Part shown: positions 17,966 through 27,666 of the stretch, one piece after another
Layout of the letters: the number at the start of each line of letters is the position of its first letter
Numbering within the stretch: the first letter of the stretch is position 1
Notes under the pieces: generated by a model
What the model saw: the letters and a program-made list of their open reading frames with translations, nothing else
The model's database searches: none
What the model was told of the DNA's origin: nothing
Translations under genes and position numbers: made by a program
Assembly (NCBI RefSeq): GCF_001421785.1
Contig: NZ_LMLB01000001.1
Coordinates: 1,730,786-1,794,785 of the forward strand
From: Sphingomonas sp. Leaf33
Lineage (GTDB): Bacteria > Pseudomonadota > Alphaproteobacteria > Sphingomonadales > Sphingomonadaceae
Direction: 5' to 3'
Length of the DNA stretch: 64,000 bases

Positions 17966-18001
17966 GGGGCCTGCCGGTAGCGGCGGGCCCTTTCACTTTT
18001 T
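17966..18001 (+). terminator. Rho-independent terminator after recA
   Basis: GGGCCTGCCG-GTAG-CGGCGGGCCC forms a 10-bp stem with one G-U pair and a 4-nt loop, followed by the T-rich run TTTCACTTTTT. Confidence 0.8.
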
Positions 18002-18061
18002 GGGGTGTTGGCCTGAACGGGCGTCGCACGTCTCAACTTCTTCAACTTTGGAAGGGATGAC

Positions 18062-18970
18062 TTGACCAGCGCGCAGGATTGGACCGGCCGGGTCGGTGAT
18101 GTCTGGGCCGACGAGTGGCGCCGCACCGACCGGAGCTTCGCCGACCTGTCGCGCCACCTCGACGCCGCGATCGCGGTGGCGGCTCCCGGCGGGCAGTTCC
18201 GCGCGCTGGACGTCGGTTGCGGGGCAGGCGGGACGAGCCTTGCGCTCGCGACCGCGCGCCCGGAGGCGGTGATCGTCGGCATCGACCTGTCGCCATCGCT
18301 GGTCGCCGTCGCCAACGACCGCCGCGCATCCCCCGCGTTACCGCGATGGCGAACGCCGAGGACAGCGGGCGACTCGTCTGACACCCCCGCGCTGGCGACG
18401 GCGCGGAGGCACGGAGAGGACGATGCTTCGATCACCTTCCTCGTCGGTGACGCCCTCGACCTTGCGACAGCACATGCGCCGTTCGACCTGCTCTGTTCCC
18501 GCCACGGCGTGATGTTCTTCGACGACCCTGTCGCCGCTTTCGCGACTCTTCGCCAAGTCGCGGCGCCCGGCGCACGCCTTGTCTTCTCCTGTTTCCGCGA
18601 CTGGATCGACAACGCCTTCGCCGCGGCACCGGCACGGGCGCTGGGTATCGCCGTCCCCGGCAGTGGCCCGGGTCCGTTCGCCTTTTCCGATCGCAGCCGG
18701 GTTGCTTCGATCCTCAGCGCTGCCGGATGGCGCGACGGGCAGGCCGCGCCGGTCGATTTCGTCTATCGCGCGGGAGAAGGCGACGACCCGGTCGGCGACG
18801 CGCTCGATATGCTGCAACGGATCGGCCCGGCGGCGTCGGCGTTGCGGATGCAAGCCGGGGCGGAGCGGGCGGCATCGGTCGATCGCCTGCGTGCCGTCAT
18901 CGATCGCTACCGCACCGGCGATGTGGTCGACTTTCCTGCCGCAGCCTGGATATGGTCGGCGACAGCCTGA
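18062..18970 (+). CDS. SAM-dependent methyltransferase (class I), with an internal insert
   Basis: The start is TTG at 18062, four bases after GGAAGGGA, giving 302 aa. Motif I is ALDVGCGAGGTSLAL (about residues 49-63), followed by VIVGIDLSPS. A later FDLLCSRHGVMFFDDP segment is the post-motif typical of Methyltransf_11-type enzymes. Between VANDRRA and ITFLVGDALDL there is an extra stretch of about 35 residues rich in Arg, Pro, Thr and Ala that the fold does not need. The substrate is unknown. It lies 18 bp before a GST gene. Confidence 0.82.
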   Translation: MTSAQDWTGRVGDVWADEWRRTDRSFADLSRHLDAAIAVAAPGGQFRALDVGCGAGGTSLALATARPEAVIVGIDLSPSLVAVANDRRASPALPRWRTPRTAGDSSDTPALATARRHGEDDASITFLVGDALDLATAHAPFDLLCSRHGVMFFDDPVAAFATLRQVAAPGARLVFSCFRDWIDNAFAAAPARALGIAVPGSGPGPFAFSDRSRVASILSAAGWRDGQAAPVDFVYRAGEGDDPVGDALDMLQRIGPAASALRMQAGAERAASVDRLRAVIDRYRTGDVVDFPAAAWIWSATA

Positions 18971-18988
18971 CTATGAAACCATGAGAGG

Positions 18989-19621
18989 ATGCCGATGACG
19001 CTTACCGTCCACCACCTTGAGAACAGTCGATCGCAGCGGGTGCTGTGGTTGCTTGAGGAACTGGAGCTGCCGTATACGGTCAAGCGCTACGAGCGGAACC
19101 CGATGACGATGCTTGCGCCCAGCGAACTGCGGCAGGTGCATCCGCTCGGGAAGTCGCCGATCCTGACCGATGGCGACCGCACTGTCGCGGAAACCGGCGC
19201 GATCGTTGAATATCTGGTCGAGAAGGCCGATGGGAAGCTCGGGGCCCCGGCACACCGCGACGGCGTGCAGCATTACCGCCATTTCCTGCACTATGCCGAA
19301 GGGTCGTTGATGCCGCCGCTGTTGCTGAAGCTGGTGCTCGGACGCATCCCGTTCCTCGGCAAGCGCGCGCAGAAGCGTATCCAGCCGATGATCGATATCC
19401 ACCTCGACTGGGTCGAGCGCGAACTCGCCCGCCGGCCGTGGTTCGCCGGCGACACGATGACCGCCGCCGACATCATGATGAGCTTCCCGCTGGAGGCCGC
19501 ACGCAGCCGCGCCGGGCTGGATGCCAGCCGCCCGGCGACGATCGCGTGGCTCGAGAAAATCCACGCCCGTCCGGCGTACCAGCAGGCGCTGGCAGCCGGG
19601 GGACCCTACGCCTACGCTTAA
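18989..19621 (+). CDS. Glutathione S-transferase
   Basis: A 210-aa protein with a thioredoxin-like N-terminal domain. SRSQRVLWLLEEL carries the catalytic Ser/Asn position, with cis-Pro in KSPIL and the glutathione-contact ETGAIVEYL. An all-helical C-terminal domain follows, with FAGDTMTAADIMMSF. It is close to the beta/YfcG-like bacterial GSTs. The ribosome-binding site GAGAGG is 5 nt upstream. It could detoxify electrophiles; the substrate is not evident. Confidence 0.88.
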   Translation: MPMTLTVHHLENSRSQRVLWLLEELELPYTVKRYERNPMTMLAPSELRQVHPLGKSPILTDGDRTVAETGAIVEYLVEKADGKLGAPAHRDGVQHYRHFLHYAEGSLMPPLLLKLVLGRIPFLGKRAQKRIQPMIDIHLDWVERELARRPWFAGDTMTAADIMMSFPLEAARSRAGLDASRPATIAWLEKIHARPAYQQALAAGGPYAYA

Positions 19622-19664
19622 GCAAGACGCCCTGACCGCCGGTCCCGACGGTTCAGGGCGAAGG

Positions 19665-19685
19665 AGAGGGGGAGGCTCCCCCTCT
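19665..19685. terminator. Hairpin between the convergent GST and symporter genes
   Basis: AGAGGGGG-AGGCT-CCCCCTCT is a perfect 8-bp stem that reaches the symporter stop codon. A second hairpin, GCCCTGACCG against CGGTTCAGGGC, lies at about 19628-19659. Neither has a good T-run, so a bidirectional, inefficient terminator is the likely role. Confidence 0.5.
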
Positions 19686-21006
19686 AGATCTTGCGGAAGC
19701 TGTCGACATCGTCCGCCGGCCCATGACCGGCCGGCGCCCTGGGCGCATCGACCACCGGGCTTTCAATCGGATCGAGGCGATCGCCCTCCCACTTGGCGAT
19801 AACGGTCGCTGCCACGGCATTGCCGACGACGTTGGTCGCGGAGCGTCCCATGTCGAGGAAGTGGTCGATCGCCAGGATCAGCAGCAGTCCGGCTTCGGGA
19901 ATATCGAAGAACGACAGCGTGCCGGCGATCACGACCAGGCTGGCGCGCGGTACACCGGCGATGCCCTTCGACGTGATCATCAGGATCAGCAGCATCGTGA
20001 TCTGATGCGTCAGCGTCATCTCGATGCCGTAGGCCTGCGCGATGAACATCGTCGCGAAGGTCATGTAGATCATCGAGCCGTCGAGATTGAACGAATAGCC
20101 GAGCGGCAGGACGAAACTGGCGATCCGCGGCGGCACGCCGAACTTGTCGAGCGCCTCCAGCGTCCGCGGGTAGGCCGCTTCCGACGACGCGGTGGTAAAC
20201 GCGAGCAGCAGCGGGTCGCGAATGTATTTCACCAGTAATCCGGTCCGCTTGCCGACCAGCAGGTAGCAGATGCCGATCAGCAGGCACCACAGCAGGCCGA
20301 GCGCGATGTAGAAGGTCAGCATGAAATAGCCGAGCGTGCCGAGAATTTCGGGGCCGCGCTCCGCCAGCGTCGCCGTCACCGCCGCGAACACCGCGAACGG
20401 GGCGAAGCGCATGACGTAGTTGGTCACCTGCAGCATGACCTGCACCAGCGCCTCGATCCCCTTGACCAGCGGGGCGGCCTTTTCGCCGACCGCGGTGATC
20501 GCAACGCCGATGAAGACCGAGAAGATGACGATCTGCAAAATCTCGTTGTTCGCCATCGCCTCGATACCCGAGGCCGGGAAGACGTGCGCAACGAAATTCT
20601 TGAAATCGAACGCGGCCTTGTCGACGCCGCTCGCCGCATCGGCCGGCGGGATCGGGATGCCGAGGCCGAGACCCGGCTGGAAAAGGTTCACCAGGATGAG
20701 GCCGAGCGTCAGCGACAACAGGCTGGCGCCGATGAACCACAGGATCGACCGCAGGCCGACACGGCCGAGCGCCGCCGTGTCGCCCATGTGCGCGATGCCG
20801 ACGACCAGCGTCGAGAAGACGAGCGGAGCGATGATCATCTTGATCAGGCGAAGGAAGACCGTCGTCACGACCGAAAGATAATAGGCGATCGACTTCAACG
20901 TCTCCGCGCCCGCAGCGCTGCCGTCGAAGATCGCGTTCAGCACCAGGCCGCAGGCGATGCCCGCGATCAGCGCGCCGAGAATGTAATAGGTCAGCCGCTT
21001 GGCCAA
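19684..21006 (-). CDS. Dicarboxylate/amino acid:cation symporter (DAACS family)
   Basis: The start is TTG at 21006, six bases after GGAGAG. Longer starts run antisense into the next gene. The 440-aa protein has the full DAACS transport core: the serine-rich TTASSEAAYPRTLE hairpin, the LPLGYSFNLDGSMIYMTFA motif in TM7, the ITSKGIAGVPRASLVV second hairpin and the DHFLDMGRSATNVVGN cation-binding segment. It imports C4-dicarboxylates or acidic amino acids with H+ or Na+. The exact substrate (DctA-, GltP- or GltT-like) is unresolved. Confidence 0.92.
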   Translation of the reverse strand: MAKRLTYYILGALIAGIACGLVLNAIFDGSAAGAETLKSIAYYLSVVTTVFLRLIKMIIAPLVFSTLVVGIAHMGDTAALGRVGLRSILWFIGASLLSLTLGLILVNLFQPGLGLGIPIPPADAASGVDKAAFDFKNFVAHVFPASGIEAMANNEILQIVIFSVFIGVAITAVGEKAAPLVKGIEALVQVMLQVTNYVMRFAPFAVFAAVTATLAERGPEILGTLGYFMLTFYIALGLLWCLLIGICYLLVGKRTGLLVKYIRDPLLLAFTTASSEAAYPRTLEALDKFGVPPRIASFVLPLGYSFNLDGSMIYMTFATMFIAQAYGIEMTLTHQITMLLILMITSKGIAGVPRASLVVIAGTLSFFDIPEAGLLLILAIDHFLDMGRSATNVVGNAVAATVIAKWEGDRLDPIESPVVDAPRAPAGHGPADDVDSFRKI

Positions 21007-21082
21007 AGAATCTCTCCTGCGGAAGTGCCGTATAGGGAAGGGGATTGCGACCGCGCGGTCAAGCACCCTATCGTCGCGAACC

Positions 21083-22333
21083 ATGATCCTGAACCGTCGT
21101 AGCCTTGTCGCCGGCGCCGCCGCGCTGCCGCTTCTCGTCCGCCCGGGGCTGCTCCGCGCCGCCGAACCCGACCTGTCGCAACTGCGAGATCTGACGACCG
21201 GAACCGCGCCGATCGGGGCGGCGGAACGCGCCGACCGCATCGCCCGGGCGCAGGCGCTGATGCGCGCAAACGGCATTGGGGCGGTACTGATCGAGCCGGG
21301 ATCAAGCTTGATCTATTTCACCGGCGTCCGCTGGGGGCGCAGCGAGCGGCTGACCGCGGCGGTGCTGCCGGTCGAAGGCGAGGCACTGGTCGTGACCCCG
21401 TTCTTCGAGGAGCCGTCGGTGCGCGAATCGCTCGCCGTGCCGGCAGAGGTGCGCGTCTGGCAGGAGGACGAAGACCCGCTGAAGCTGGTAGCGGGCTTCC
21501 TGAAGGAGCGGCGGCTCGACACCCGTCCGATCGGGATCGAGGAAACCGTCCGCTATTTCGCGGTCGACGGGCTGAAGCGGGCGTTGCCGAACGCGCGGCT
21601 CGTCTCGGCGAACCCGGTCGTACGCGGCTGCCGGATGATGAAGACCCCGGCCGAGATCGCGCTGATGCAGGCGGCGACCGACGTGACGATCGCGGCGTAC
21701 CGCTTCACCGTGCCGCGGGTCGAGGTCGGCATGACCGGTGCCGACGTCGGCGCGATGATGAGCGCGGCGACCCGCAAGCTGGGCGGCAGCCCCGAATTCT
21801 CGCTGGTGCTGGTCGACGAAGCCGCCGCCCTCCCTCACGGCACGCGCAAGCCGCAGGTGGTCCGCGCCGGCTCGGTCGTGCTGATGGACTGCGGCTGCAC
21901 CGTGCAGGGCTATCAGTCCGATGTCTCGCGGACTTTCGTGAAAGGCAGCGCGTCGGCCGCTGTCCGCCGGGTGTGGGACGACGTCCGCGCGGGTCAGGCG
22001 ACCGCCTTTGCCGCCGCGCGCATCGGTGCAACCGCAGGCAGCGTCGACGATGCGGTCCGCGCAAGCTACGAAGCCAAGGGCTATGGCCCGCGCTACCGCC
22101 TGCCCGGCCTGTCGCACCGCACCGGCCACGGCATCGGCATGGACGGGCACGAGCCGGTCAATCTGGTCCACGGCGAAACGACGAAGCTCGCGCCCGGCAT
22201 GTGCTTCTCGAACGAACCCGGCCTTTACCTGCCGGCCAAGTTCGGGGTGCGCCTGGAGGATTGCTTCCACATGACCGCCGCCGGGCCGAAATGGTTCAGC
22301 GAGCCGCCGGCATCGATCGACGCGCCGGTGTGA
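21083..22333 (+). CDS. Tat-exported M24-family metallopeptidase (Xaa-Pro aminopeptidase-like)
   Basis: The start MILNRRSLVAGAAALPLLV gives 416 aa with a twin-arginine signal (NRRSLV). An N-terminal creatinase-like domain (about 35-185) precedes the pita-bread domain. Metal ligands are visible in LMDCGCTVQGYQSDVSRTF (two Asp), RTGHGIGMDGHE (His), FSNEPGLY (Glu) and RLEDC (Glu). Folding before export fits a metal-loaded enzyme. It should hydrolyse Xaa-Pro bonds in the periplasm. It is divergent from the symporter with a 76-bp shared promoter region. Confidence 0.88.
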   Translation: MILNRRSLVAGAAALPLLVRPGLLRAAEPDLSQLRDLTTGTAPIGAAERADRIARAQALMRANGIGAVLIEPGSSLIYFTGVRWGRSERLTAAVLPVEGEALVVTPFFEEPSVRESLAVPAEVRVWQEDEDPLKLVAGFLKERRLDTRPIGIEETVRYFAVDGLKRALPNARLVSANPVVRGCRMMKTPAEIALMQAATDVTIAAYRFTVPRVEVGMTGADVGAMMSAATRKLGGSPEFSLVLVDEAAALPHGTRKPQVVRAGSVVLMDCGCTVQGYQSDVSRTFVKGSASAAVRRVWDDVRAGQATAFAAARIGATAGSVDDAVRASYEAKGYGPRYRLPGLSHRTGHGIGMDGHEPVNLVHGETTKLAPGMCFSNEPGLYLPAKFGVRLEDCFHMTAAGPKWFSEPPASIDAPV

Positions 22334-22398
22334 TGGCGAAGGCAGCCGTGCGTGCGACCGCTTGAGTGCGGCCCTGTGCTCGCCTAAGCGCTTCGCCC

Positions 22399-25041
22399 AT
22401 GACATCGACCAACGACATCCGCCGCTCGTTCCTCGACTATTTCGGCAAGGCCGGGCACCAGATCGTGCCCTCGGCGCCGCTCGTTCCGCAGAACGACCCG
22501 ACGCTGATGTTCGTGAATGCCGGCATGGTGCCGTTCAAGAATGTGTTCACGGGTCTGGAAAGCCGCCCCTATTCGACGGCGACTTCGTCGCAGAAGTGCG
22601 TGCGCGCGGGCGGCAAGCACAATGATCTCGACAACGTCGGTTATACCGCGCGGCATCACACGTTCTTCGAGATGCTCGGCAATTTCTCGTTCGGCGATTA
22701 TTTCAAGGAGCAGGCGATCAAGCACGCGTGGACGCTGCTGACGAAGGAATGGGGGCTGCCCGCGGACCGGCTGACCGCGACCGTCTACCACACCGACGAT
22801 CAGGCGTTCGACCTGTGGAAGAAGATCGCGGGCCTGCCGGAAGAACGGATCATTCGCATCCCGACCAAGGATAATTTCTGGGCGATGGGGTCGGACGGGC
22901 CGTGCGGGCCGTGTTCGGAAATCTTCTACGACCACGGCGATCACATCTGGGGCGGTCCCCCGGGTTCGCCGGAAGAGGACGGCGACCGCTTCGTCGAGAT
23001 CTGGAACCTGGTCTTCATGCAGTTCGTACAGGAAGCGGACGTAATCGTCGGCGACCTGCCGCGCCCGTCGATCGATACCGGCATGGGGCTGGAGCGCGTC
23101 GCCGCCGTTCTGCAGGGCGTCCATGACAATTACGACACCGACACGTTCAAGGCGCTGATCGCCGAGAGCGGCGCGCTGACCGGGACCGCGACCTCAGGCG
23201 ACACCCAGGCGAGCCACCGTGTTATCGCCGACCATCTGCGATCGGCGGGTTTCCTGATCGCGGACGGTGTACTGCCGGCCAACGAAGGACGCGGCTATGT
23301 CCTGCGCCGCATCATGCGCCGCGCCATGCGCCACGCGCACCTGCTGGGCGCGAAGGACCCGCTGATGCACCGCCTGGTGCCCAGCCTGGTCGCCGAGATG
23401 GGCGGGGCGTACCCTGAACTCGTCCGCGCGCAGCCGCTGATCGAAGCGACGCTGTTGCAGGAGGAAACCCGCTTCCGTCGCACGCTGGCGAACGGCCTGC
23501 GCCTGCTGGATGAGGCGACAGGTGACATGGGCGAGGGGAGCACGCTGCCCGGCGCGACTGCGTTCAAGCTCTACGATACCTTCGGCTTCCCGTATGACCT
23601 GACCGAGGACGCACTGCGGGCGCAGGGCATTGCGGTCGATCGCGCCGGATTCGATGCTGCGATGGCGGAGCAGAAGGCCGCCGCGCGTGCCGCCTGGAAG
23701 GGATCGGGCGCCAAGGCATCCGACGAGGTTTGGTTCGACATCGCCGAAGCGGGCGCGACCGAATTCACCGGCTATGCGAGCGACGTCGGCGAGGGGCACG
23801 TCATCGCCATCGTCAAGAACGGTGCCCGCGTCGATAGCGCCGCGACCGGCGATACGGTCGAGGTTCTGGTCAACCAGACGCCGTTCTATGCCGAAAGCGG
23901 CGGGCAGGTCGGCGATGCCGGAACGATCATCGGCGATGGCGTGTCGGCGACCGTAACGGACACGCAGAAGCACGTCGGCAAGCTCCATGGCCATGTCGCG
24001 ACGATTGAGAGCGGTACGCTGAAGGTCGGCGACACGGTTCGCCTCGCGATCGACCGTACCCGCCGCGCGCAGATCCGCGCCAACCACTCGGCGACGCACC
24101 TGCTGCACGAGGCGCTGCGCCAGCGCCTGGGTGGCCACGTCGCGCAGAAGGGGTCGCTCGTGTCGCCCGACCGGCTGCGCTTCGACGTGTCGCATCCGAA
24201 CAGCATGTCGTCGGCCGAACTCAGCGACGTCGAGACGCAGGTGAACGCGCAGGTGCGTGCGAACACCGTCGTGACGACCCGCCTGATGACGCCCGACGAC
24301 GCGATCGCGATGGGTGCGATGGCACTGTTCGGCGAGAAATACGGCGACGAGGTCCGCGTCGTGTCGATGGGGACCGAGGACGGCGGCAAGACCTATTCGG
24401 TCGAACTGTGCGGCGGCACCCACGTCAATGCGCTCGGTGAGATCGGCCTGCTGAAGATCGTCGGCGAAAGCGCAGTCAGTTCGGGTGTTCGCCGGATCGA
24501 GGCGCTGACGGGCGAGGCTGCGCGCGGCTACCTTCAGTCGCGCGACGACAAGCTGAAGGAAGCCGCGGCTGCGCTAAAGGCGTCGCCGGACGAGGTGCCG
24601 GCACGTGTCGCGACCCTGGTGGAGGAAAAGCGCCGGTTGGAACGCGAGCTTGCGGAAGCGAAGAAAGCTCTGGCGCTGGGTGGCGGCGGCAAAGCCGATG
24701 CAGCCGGACCAGAGACGATCAATGGTGTCGCTTTCGTCGGTCAGGTGCTCGACGGCTTCGAGGCGAAGGGCCTGCGCGGCGCGGTCGATGACGCGAAGGC
24801 GCGGATCGGGTCGGGCGTCGCGACGCTGGTCGCGGTCAACGACGGACGCGCGACGGTCGCGGTCGGCGTGACGGACGATCTGAAGGACCGGCTGAATGCG
24901 GTCGATCTGGTTAAGGCCGCAGTGGCGGCGGTCGGCGGACAGGGCGGTGGCGGCCGCCCGGACATGGCACAGGGCGGCGGGCCCGATGGCGACAAGGCAG
25001 CCGCAGCACTGGACGCGGTTCGGGCAGCGCTGGCGGGCTGA
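22399..25041 (+). CDS. alaS: Alanyl-tRNA synthetase
   Basis: The start [16 protein letters not shown] gives 880 aa, the normal length. The class II core (residues 1-400) contains the [11 protein letters not shown] and [15 protein letters not shown] motifs. The editing domain has [11 protein letters not shown] and [13 protein letters not shown], which supply the zinc ligands. The C-terminal coiled coil and C-Ala domain finish with Gly-rich [16 protein letters not shown]. It charges tRNA-Ala. It stands alone, 65 bp after the M24 peptidase gene. Confidence 0.98.
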   Translation: MTSTNDIRRSFLDYFGKAGHQIVPSAPLVPQNDPTLMFVNAGMVPFKNVFTGLESRPYSTATSSQKCVRAGGKHNDLDNVGYTARHHTFFEMLGNFSFGDYFKEQAIKHAWTLLTKEWGLPADRLTATVYHTDDQAFDLWKKIAGLPEERIIRIPTKDNFWAMGSDGPCGPCSEIFYDHGDHIWGGPPGSPEEDGDRFVEIWNLVFMQFVQEADVIVGDLPRPSIDTGMGLERVAAVLQGVHDNYDTDTFKALIAESGALTGTATSGDTQASHRVIADHLRSAGFLIADGVLPANEGRGYVLRRIMRRAMRHAHLLGAKDPLMHRLVPSLVAEMGGAYPELVRAQPLIEATLLQEETRFRRTLANGLRLLDEATGDMGEGSTLPGATAFKLYDTFGFPYDLTEDALRAQGIAVDRAGFDAAMAEQKAAARAAWKGSGAKASDEVWFDIAEAGATEFTGYASDVGEGHVIAIVKNGARVDSAATGDTVEVLVNQTPFYAESGGQVGDAGTIIGDGVSATVTDTQKHVGKLHGHVATIESGTLKVGDTVRLAIDRTRRAQIRANHSATHLLHEALRQRLGGHVAQKGSLVSPDRLRFDVSHPNSMSSAELSDVETQVNAQVRANTVVTTRLMTPDDAIAMGAMALFGEKYGDEVRVVSMGTEDGGKTYSVELCGGTHVNALGEIGLLKIVGESAVSSGVRRIEALTGEAARGYLQSRDDKLKEAAAALKASPDEVPARVATLVEEKRRLERELAEAKKALALGGGGKADAAGPETINGVAFVGQVLDGFEAKGLRGAVDDAKARIGSGVATLVAVNDGRATVAVGVTDDLKDRLNAVDLVKAAVAAVGGQGGGGRPDMAQGGGPDGDKAAAALDAVRAALAG

Positions 25042-25051
25042 CGTCGCAAAT

Positions 25052-25077
25052 CCCTCTCCCGTCGGTGCGGGAGAGGG
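25052..25077. terminator. Bidirectional hairpin between alaS and the convergent repeat-protein gene
   Basis: CCCTCTCCCG-TCGGTG-CGGGAGAGGG is a perfect 10-bp stem with a 6-nt loop, followed by AAAG on the plus strand. It is placed symmetrically in a 49-bp convergent gap. Confidence 0.6.
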
Positions 25078-25090
25078 AAAGCGATAGGCG

Positions 25091-25648
25091 TTATGCGCCG
25101 GCGGTCGCGGCGGTGAATTCGGGCGCGGTCATGCCGATGACCAGCCCGACCTTGCCGGTCGCAAAGCCACCCTTCGGCAGGCGTACGTCCTTGCCCGCGG
25201 TCGTGGTCAGCGTCACGAATTCTGCGTCCACGGCCTTGATCGTGCCCAGCTTGGTCGAACCATCGCGGGCGAAGACCTCGGTCCCGGCGGCCAGGCGCGT
25301 CTGCAATTCGGCTGCGGCCTTTGCCTGCTGTTCGGCAAAGCTTGCGTCGAGCTGCGCCTTCGTTAGCGCGATGATCGGGCCGGTCGGGGTCGGCGTCATC
25401 GCGTTCAGCGGATAGCTGACCTTGTTCGTGCCCGTGTTGATGACGGCCAGATCGGCATTAATCGCCTCAATCGTGCCGACGTCGGCACCCGCGGTGTCCT
25501 TTACGGTCACGCCGACGGCCGGACCCTTTGGCGCGGCCTGAGCGGCGGGAGCAGGCGTCGCAGGCGCAGGCGTCGTCGGTGCGGTCTGGGCCAGCGCGGC
25601 CGGCGCCGCGGCGGTGCCGATCAGCAGGGCGGTCGCGATAAACTTCAT
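25091..25648 (-). CDS. Periplasmic protein with two PRC-barrel-like repeats
   Basis: The start at MKFIATALLIGTAAAPAALA gives 185 aa with a clear signal peptide (cleavage after ALA-Q, about residue 20) and an Ala/Pro/Thr linker (21-45). Two similar segments of about 60 residues follow: one around VKDTAGADVGTIEAIN, the other around FARDGSTKLGTIKAVDAE. Each ends in a loop and helix. I recognise the pattern from sphingomonad hypotheticals, but no function is known. A short palindrome and an ECF-like promoter lie upstream. Confidence 0.75.
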   Translation of the reverse strand: MKFIATALLIGTAAAPAALAQTAPTTPAPATPAPAAQAAPKGPAVGVTVKDTAGADVGTIEAINADLAVINTGTNKVSYPLNAMTPTPTGPIIALTKAQLDASFAEQQAKAAAELQTRLAAGTEVFARDGSTKLGTIKAVDAEFVTLTTTAGKDVRLPKGGFATGKVGLVIGMTAPEFTAATAGA

Positions 25649-25739
25649 GCGTAATCTCCGGTTCTGGTGGTTGGATCGCGGGAGTAACGATCCGGAACCG
25701 GATAGGGTTTCCTGACTGAACCGCGACTGACGCGCGCGT

Positions 25740-27512
25740 TCAGCCGAGCTCCCCCGTCCGCCGGACGCGACGAATGCGCGGTTCGCGGTCGAGGTCGGCG
25801 GCGGCCTTGATCTGCTGGCGCATCTCGTCGCGCTTTTCGTGGACCGAAGCGATGACCGGGCCCATTGCGACGCCGATGTCGACCAGCACGGCCTCCGACA
25901 GCTGGAGCGAGCTCTCCAGAGTCTCGGGCACCGCATCGGTGACGCCGGCCCTGTAGAGCTCCGCGGCGTGGGCGGCGTCGCGGGCGCGGGCAATGATCGG
26001 CAGGTTGGGCACCCACGCCCGGACACGGCGCGCCAGGCTGACGGTCAGGACGGGATCGTCCATCGTCAGGATCAGCGCATCGGCATGGCCCAGCCGCAGG
26101 CGGTCGACCATTTCGGACCGCGCGACGTCGCCGAAGATGACCGGATAGCCGTCCTTGCGCGCGGCGTTCACCCCGTCGATGTCCGCGTCCACCGCAACGA
26201 AGGGCTTGCCGTGGACACGCAGCATGTCGGCGACCGTGCGCCCGACACGGCCGAAGCCGATGATGACGGTGCCCGGGCGTTCCGCATCGACATCCGGGTC
26301 GGCGACACGCTCCTGCCGGTCGATCCGCCGTGCGATACCCTGTCCGGCCTTTGCCAGCAGCGGCGTGATCGTCAGGCCGATGGCAGTCACCGTCGTCCAG
26401 AACGCCGCCGTGGAGGGCTGAATCAACGCCGCCTGCGTCGCGACGCCCAGCACGATCAGCGTCGTTTCGGACGGGCTCGACATCAGCACGCCGGTTTCCG
26501 CCGCAGTCCCGGTGCGGGTGCCGGTGAATTTCAGCACGCCGGTGGTGACGACGATCTTCACCGCCATGACACCGACGATGGCGGCGAGCAGCGATGGCCA
26601 GTTGGCCGCGATCAACTGCACGTCCAGCCGCATCCCGACCGTCAGCAGGAAGACGCCGAGCGCCAGGCCCTTGAAGGGCTCGGTCATCACCTCGACCTCT
26701 TCGCGATACTCGGTCTCGGCGATCAGCAGCCCGGCGAGCAGCGCTCCGACGATCGGTGAGAGGCCGGCGGCGGTGGTGATGAGACTTGCGACGATGACGA
26801 TCAACAGGCTCGCCGCCAGGAACAGCTCGGGGTTCTTGGTCCGCGCGGCCTGCGCGAACAGCCTGGGCAGGACAAAACGCCCGGCGATAAACAAAGCCGC
26901 GACGGCAATCGCGCCGCGCAGGGCGACGGTGCCGAGGTTCGCCCATCCGTCCGCTCCCGCGGTCGGCGCCATGGCGCCCAGCGCGAAGATGATCGGGACC
27001 AGCGCGAGGTCCTCGAACAGCAGCATGGCGAATGCCGGCCGCCCGACCTGACTCGCCGCACCGACGAGCGGCAGGACCAGTGCCGTCGAGGACAGCGCGA
27101 GCGCGAGGCCCAGGCCGATCGATCCCGACCATGCCTGTCCCAGCACGTGCAGCCCGCCCGCGATGATGGCAGCCGCGACCAGCAGCTCGAACGCGCCCAG
27201 CCCGAACACCAGTCGGCGCATCGTCCACAACCGCTTGAACGACAATTCCAACCCGATCGAGAACAGCAGCAGGATGATGCCGAGCTCGGCGAAGGGCTCG
27301 ATCGATTCAGGGTCGCTGATCGTTAGATAATAGAGCCACGGCGCATCGGGGATGAGCGTGCCGAGCCCGGCCGGGCCGACCAGGATGCCGACCAGGATGA
27401 AGCCGATGACCGGACTGATGCGAAACCGCGCAAAGGCCGGGATGACGATCCCCGCAGCGCCGAGGATGACCAGCGCGTCGGAGAATTGGTGATTGCCGAG
27501 GTTGAGCGCCAT
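25740..27512 (-). CDS. CPA2-type cation:proton antiporter with RCK domain (KefB/YbaL-like)
   Basis: A 590-aa protein. The first roughly 390 residues hold about 12 membrane helices of the Na+/H+ exchanger fold, with LLLFSIGLELSFKRLW and LLFEDLALVP typical of KefB/KefC. The RCK/TrkA-N domain starts at VIIGFGRVGRTVADML (nucleotide loop GxGxxG) with the acidic VAVDADIDG. The C-terminus is a basic, charged tail. It should exchange K+ (or Na+) for H+ under nucleotide control. No ancillary KefF/G gene is present. Confidence 0.9.
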   Translation of the reverse strand: MALNLGNHQFSDALVILGAAGIVIPAFARFRISPVIGFILVGILVGPAGLGTLIPDAPWLYYLTISDPESIEPFAELGIILLLFSIGLELSFKRLWTMRRLVFGLGAFELLVAAAIIAGGLHVLGQAWSGSIGLGLALALSSTALVLPLVGAASQVGRPAFAMLLFEDLALVPIIFALGAMAPTAGADGWANLGTVALRGAIAVAALFIAGRFVLPRLFAQAARTKNPELFLAASLLIVIVASLITTAAGLSPIVGALLAGLLIAETEYREEVEVMTEPFKGLALGVFLLTVGMRLDVQLIAANWPSLLAAIVGVMAVKIVVTTGVLKFTGTRTGTAAETGVLMSSPSETTLIVLGVATQAALIQPSTAAFWTTVTAIGLTITPLLAKAGQGIARRIDRQERVADPDVDAERPGTVIIGFGRVGRTVADMLRVHGKPFVAVDADIDGVNAARKDGYPVIFGDVARSEMVDRLRLGHADALILTMDDPVLTVSLARRVRAWVPNLPIIARARDAAHAAELYRAGVTDAVPETLESSLQLSEAVLVDIGVAMGPVIASVHEKRDEMRQQIKAAADLDREPRIRRVRRTGELG

Positions 27513-27591
27513 GTCGCAACCTTAGGCGGCGATCGTTACGCCTGTCACCCGCGTTGGCGTGACTTATGCCACGATGCGATGCGGATCATGC

Positions 27592-27623
27592 AAAAAGCCC
27601 CGGCTGCGCTGGGCGACCGGGGC
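27592..27623 (-). terminator. Rho-independent terminator of icd
   Basis: On the minus strand GCCCCGG and CCGGGGC form a 7-bp stem around a 13-nt loop, followed directly by TTTTT. It lies 44 bp beyond the icd stop and within the antiporter upstream region. Confidence 0.85.
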
Positions 27624-27666
27624 GTGATGGCGATTTGCACTGATTGCTTACAATGACCGGGTGGGC

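Noticed and set aside
19628..19685. Possible mobile element near the GST gene
   Set aside because: Only hairpins typical of convergent-gene terminators are present; no ORF, target repeats or transposase.
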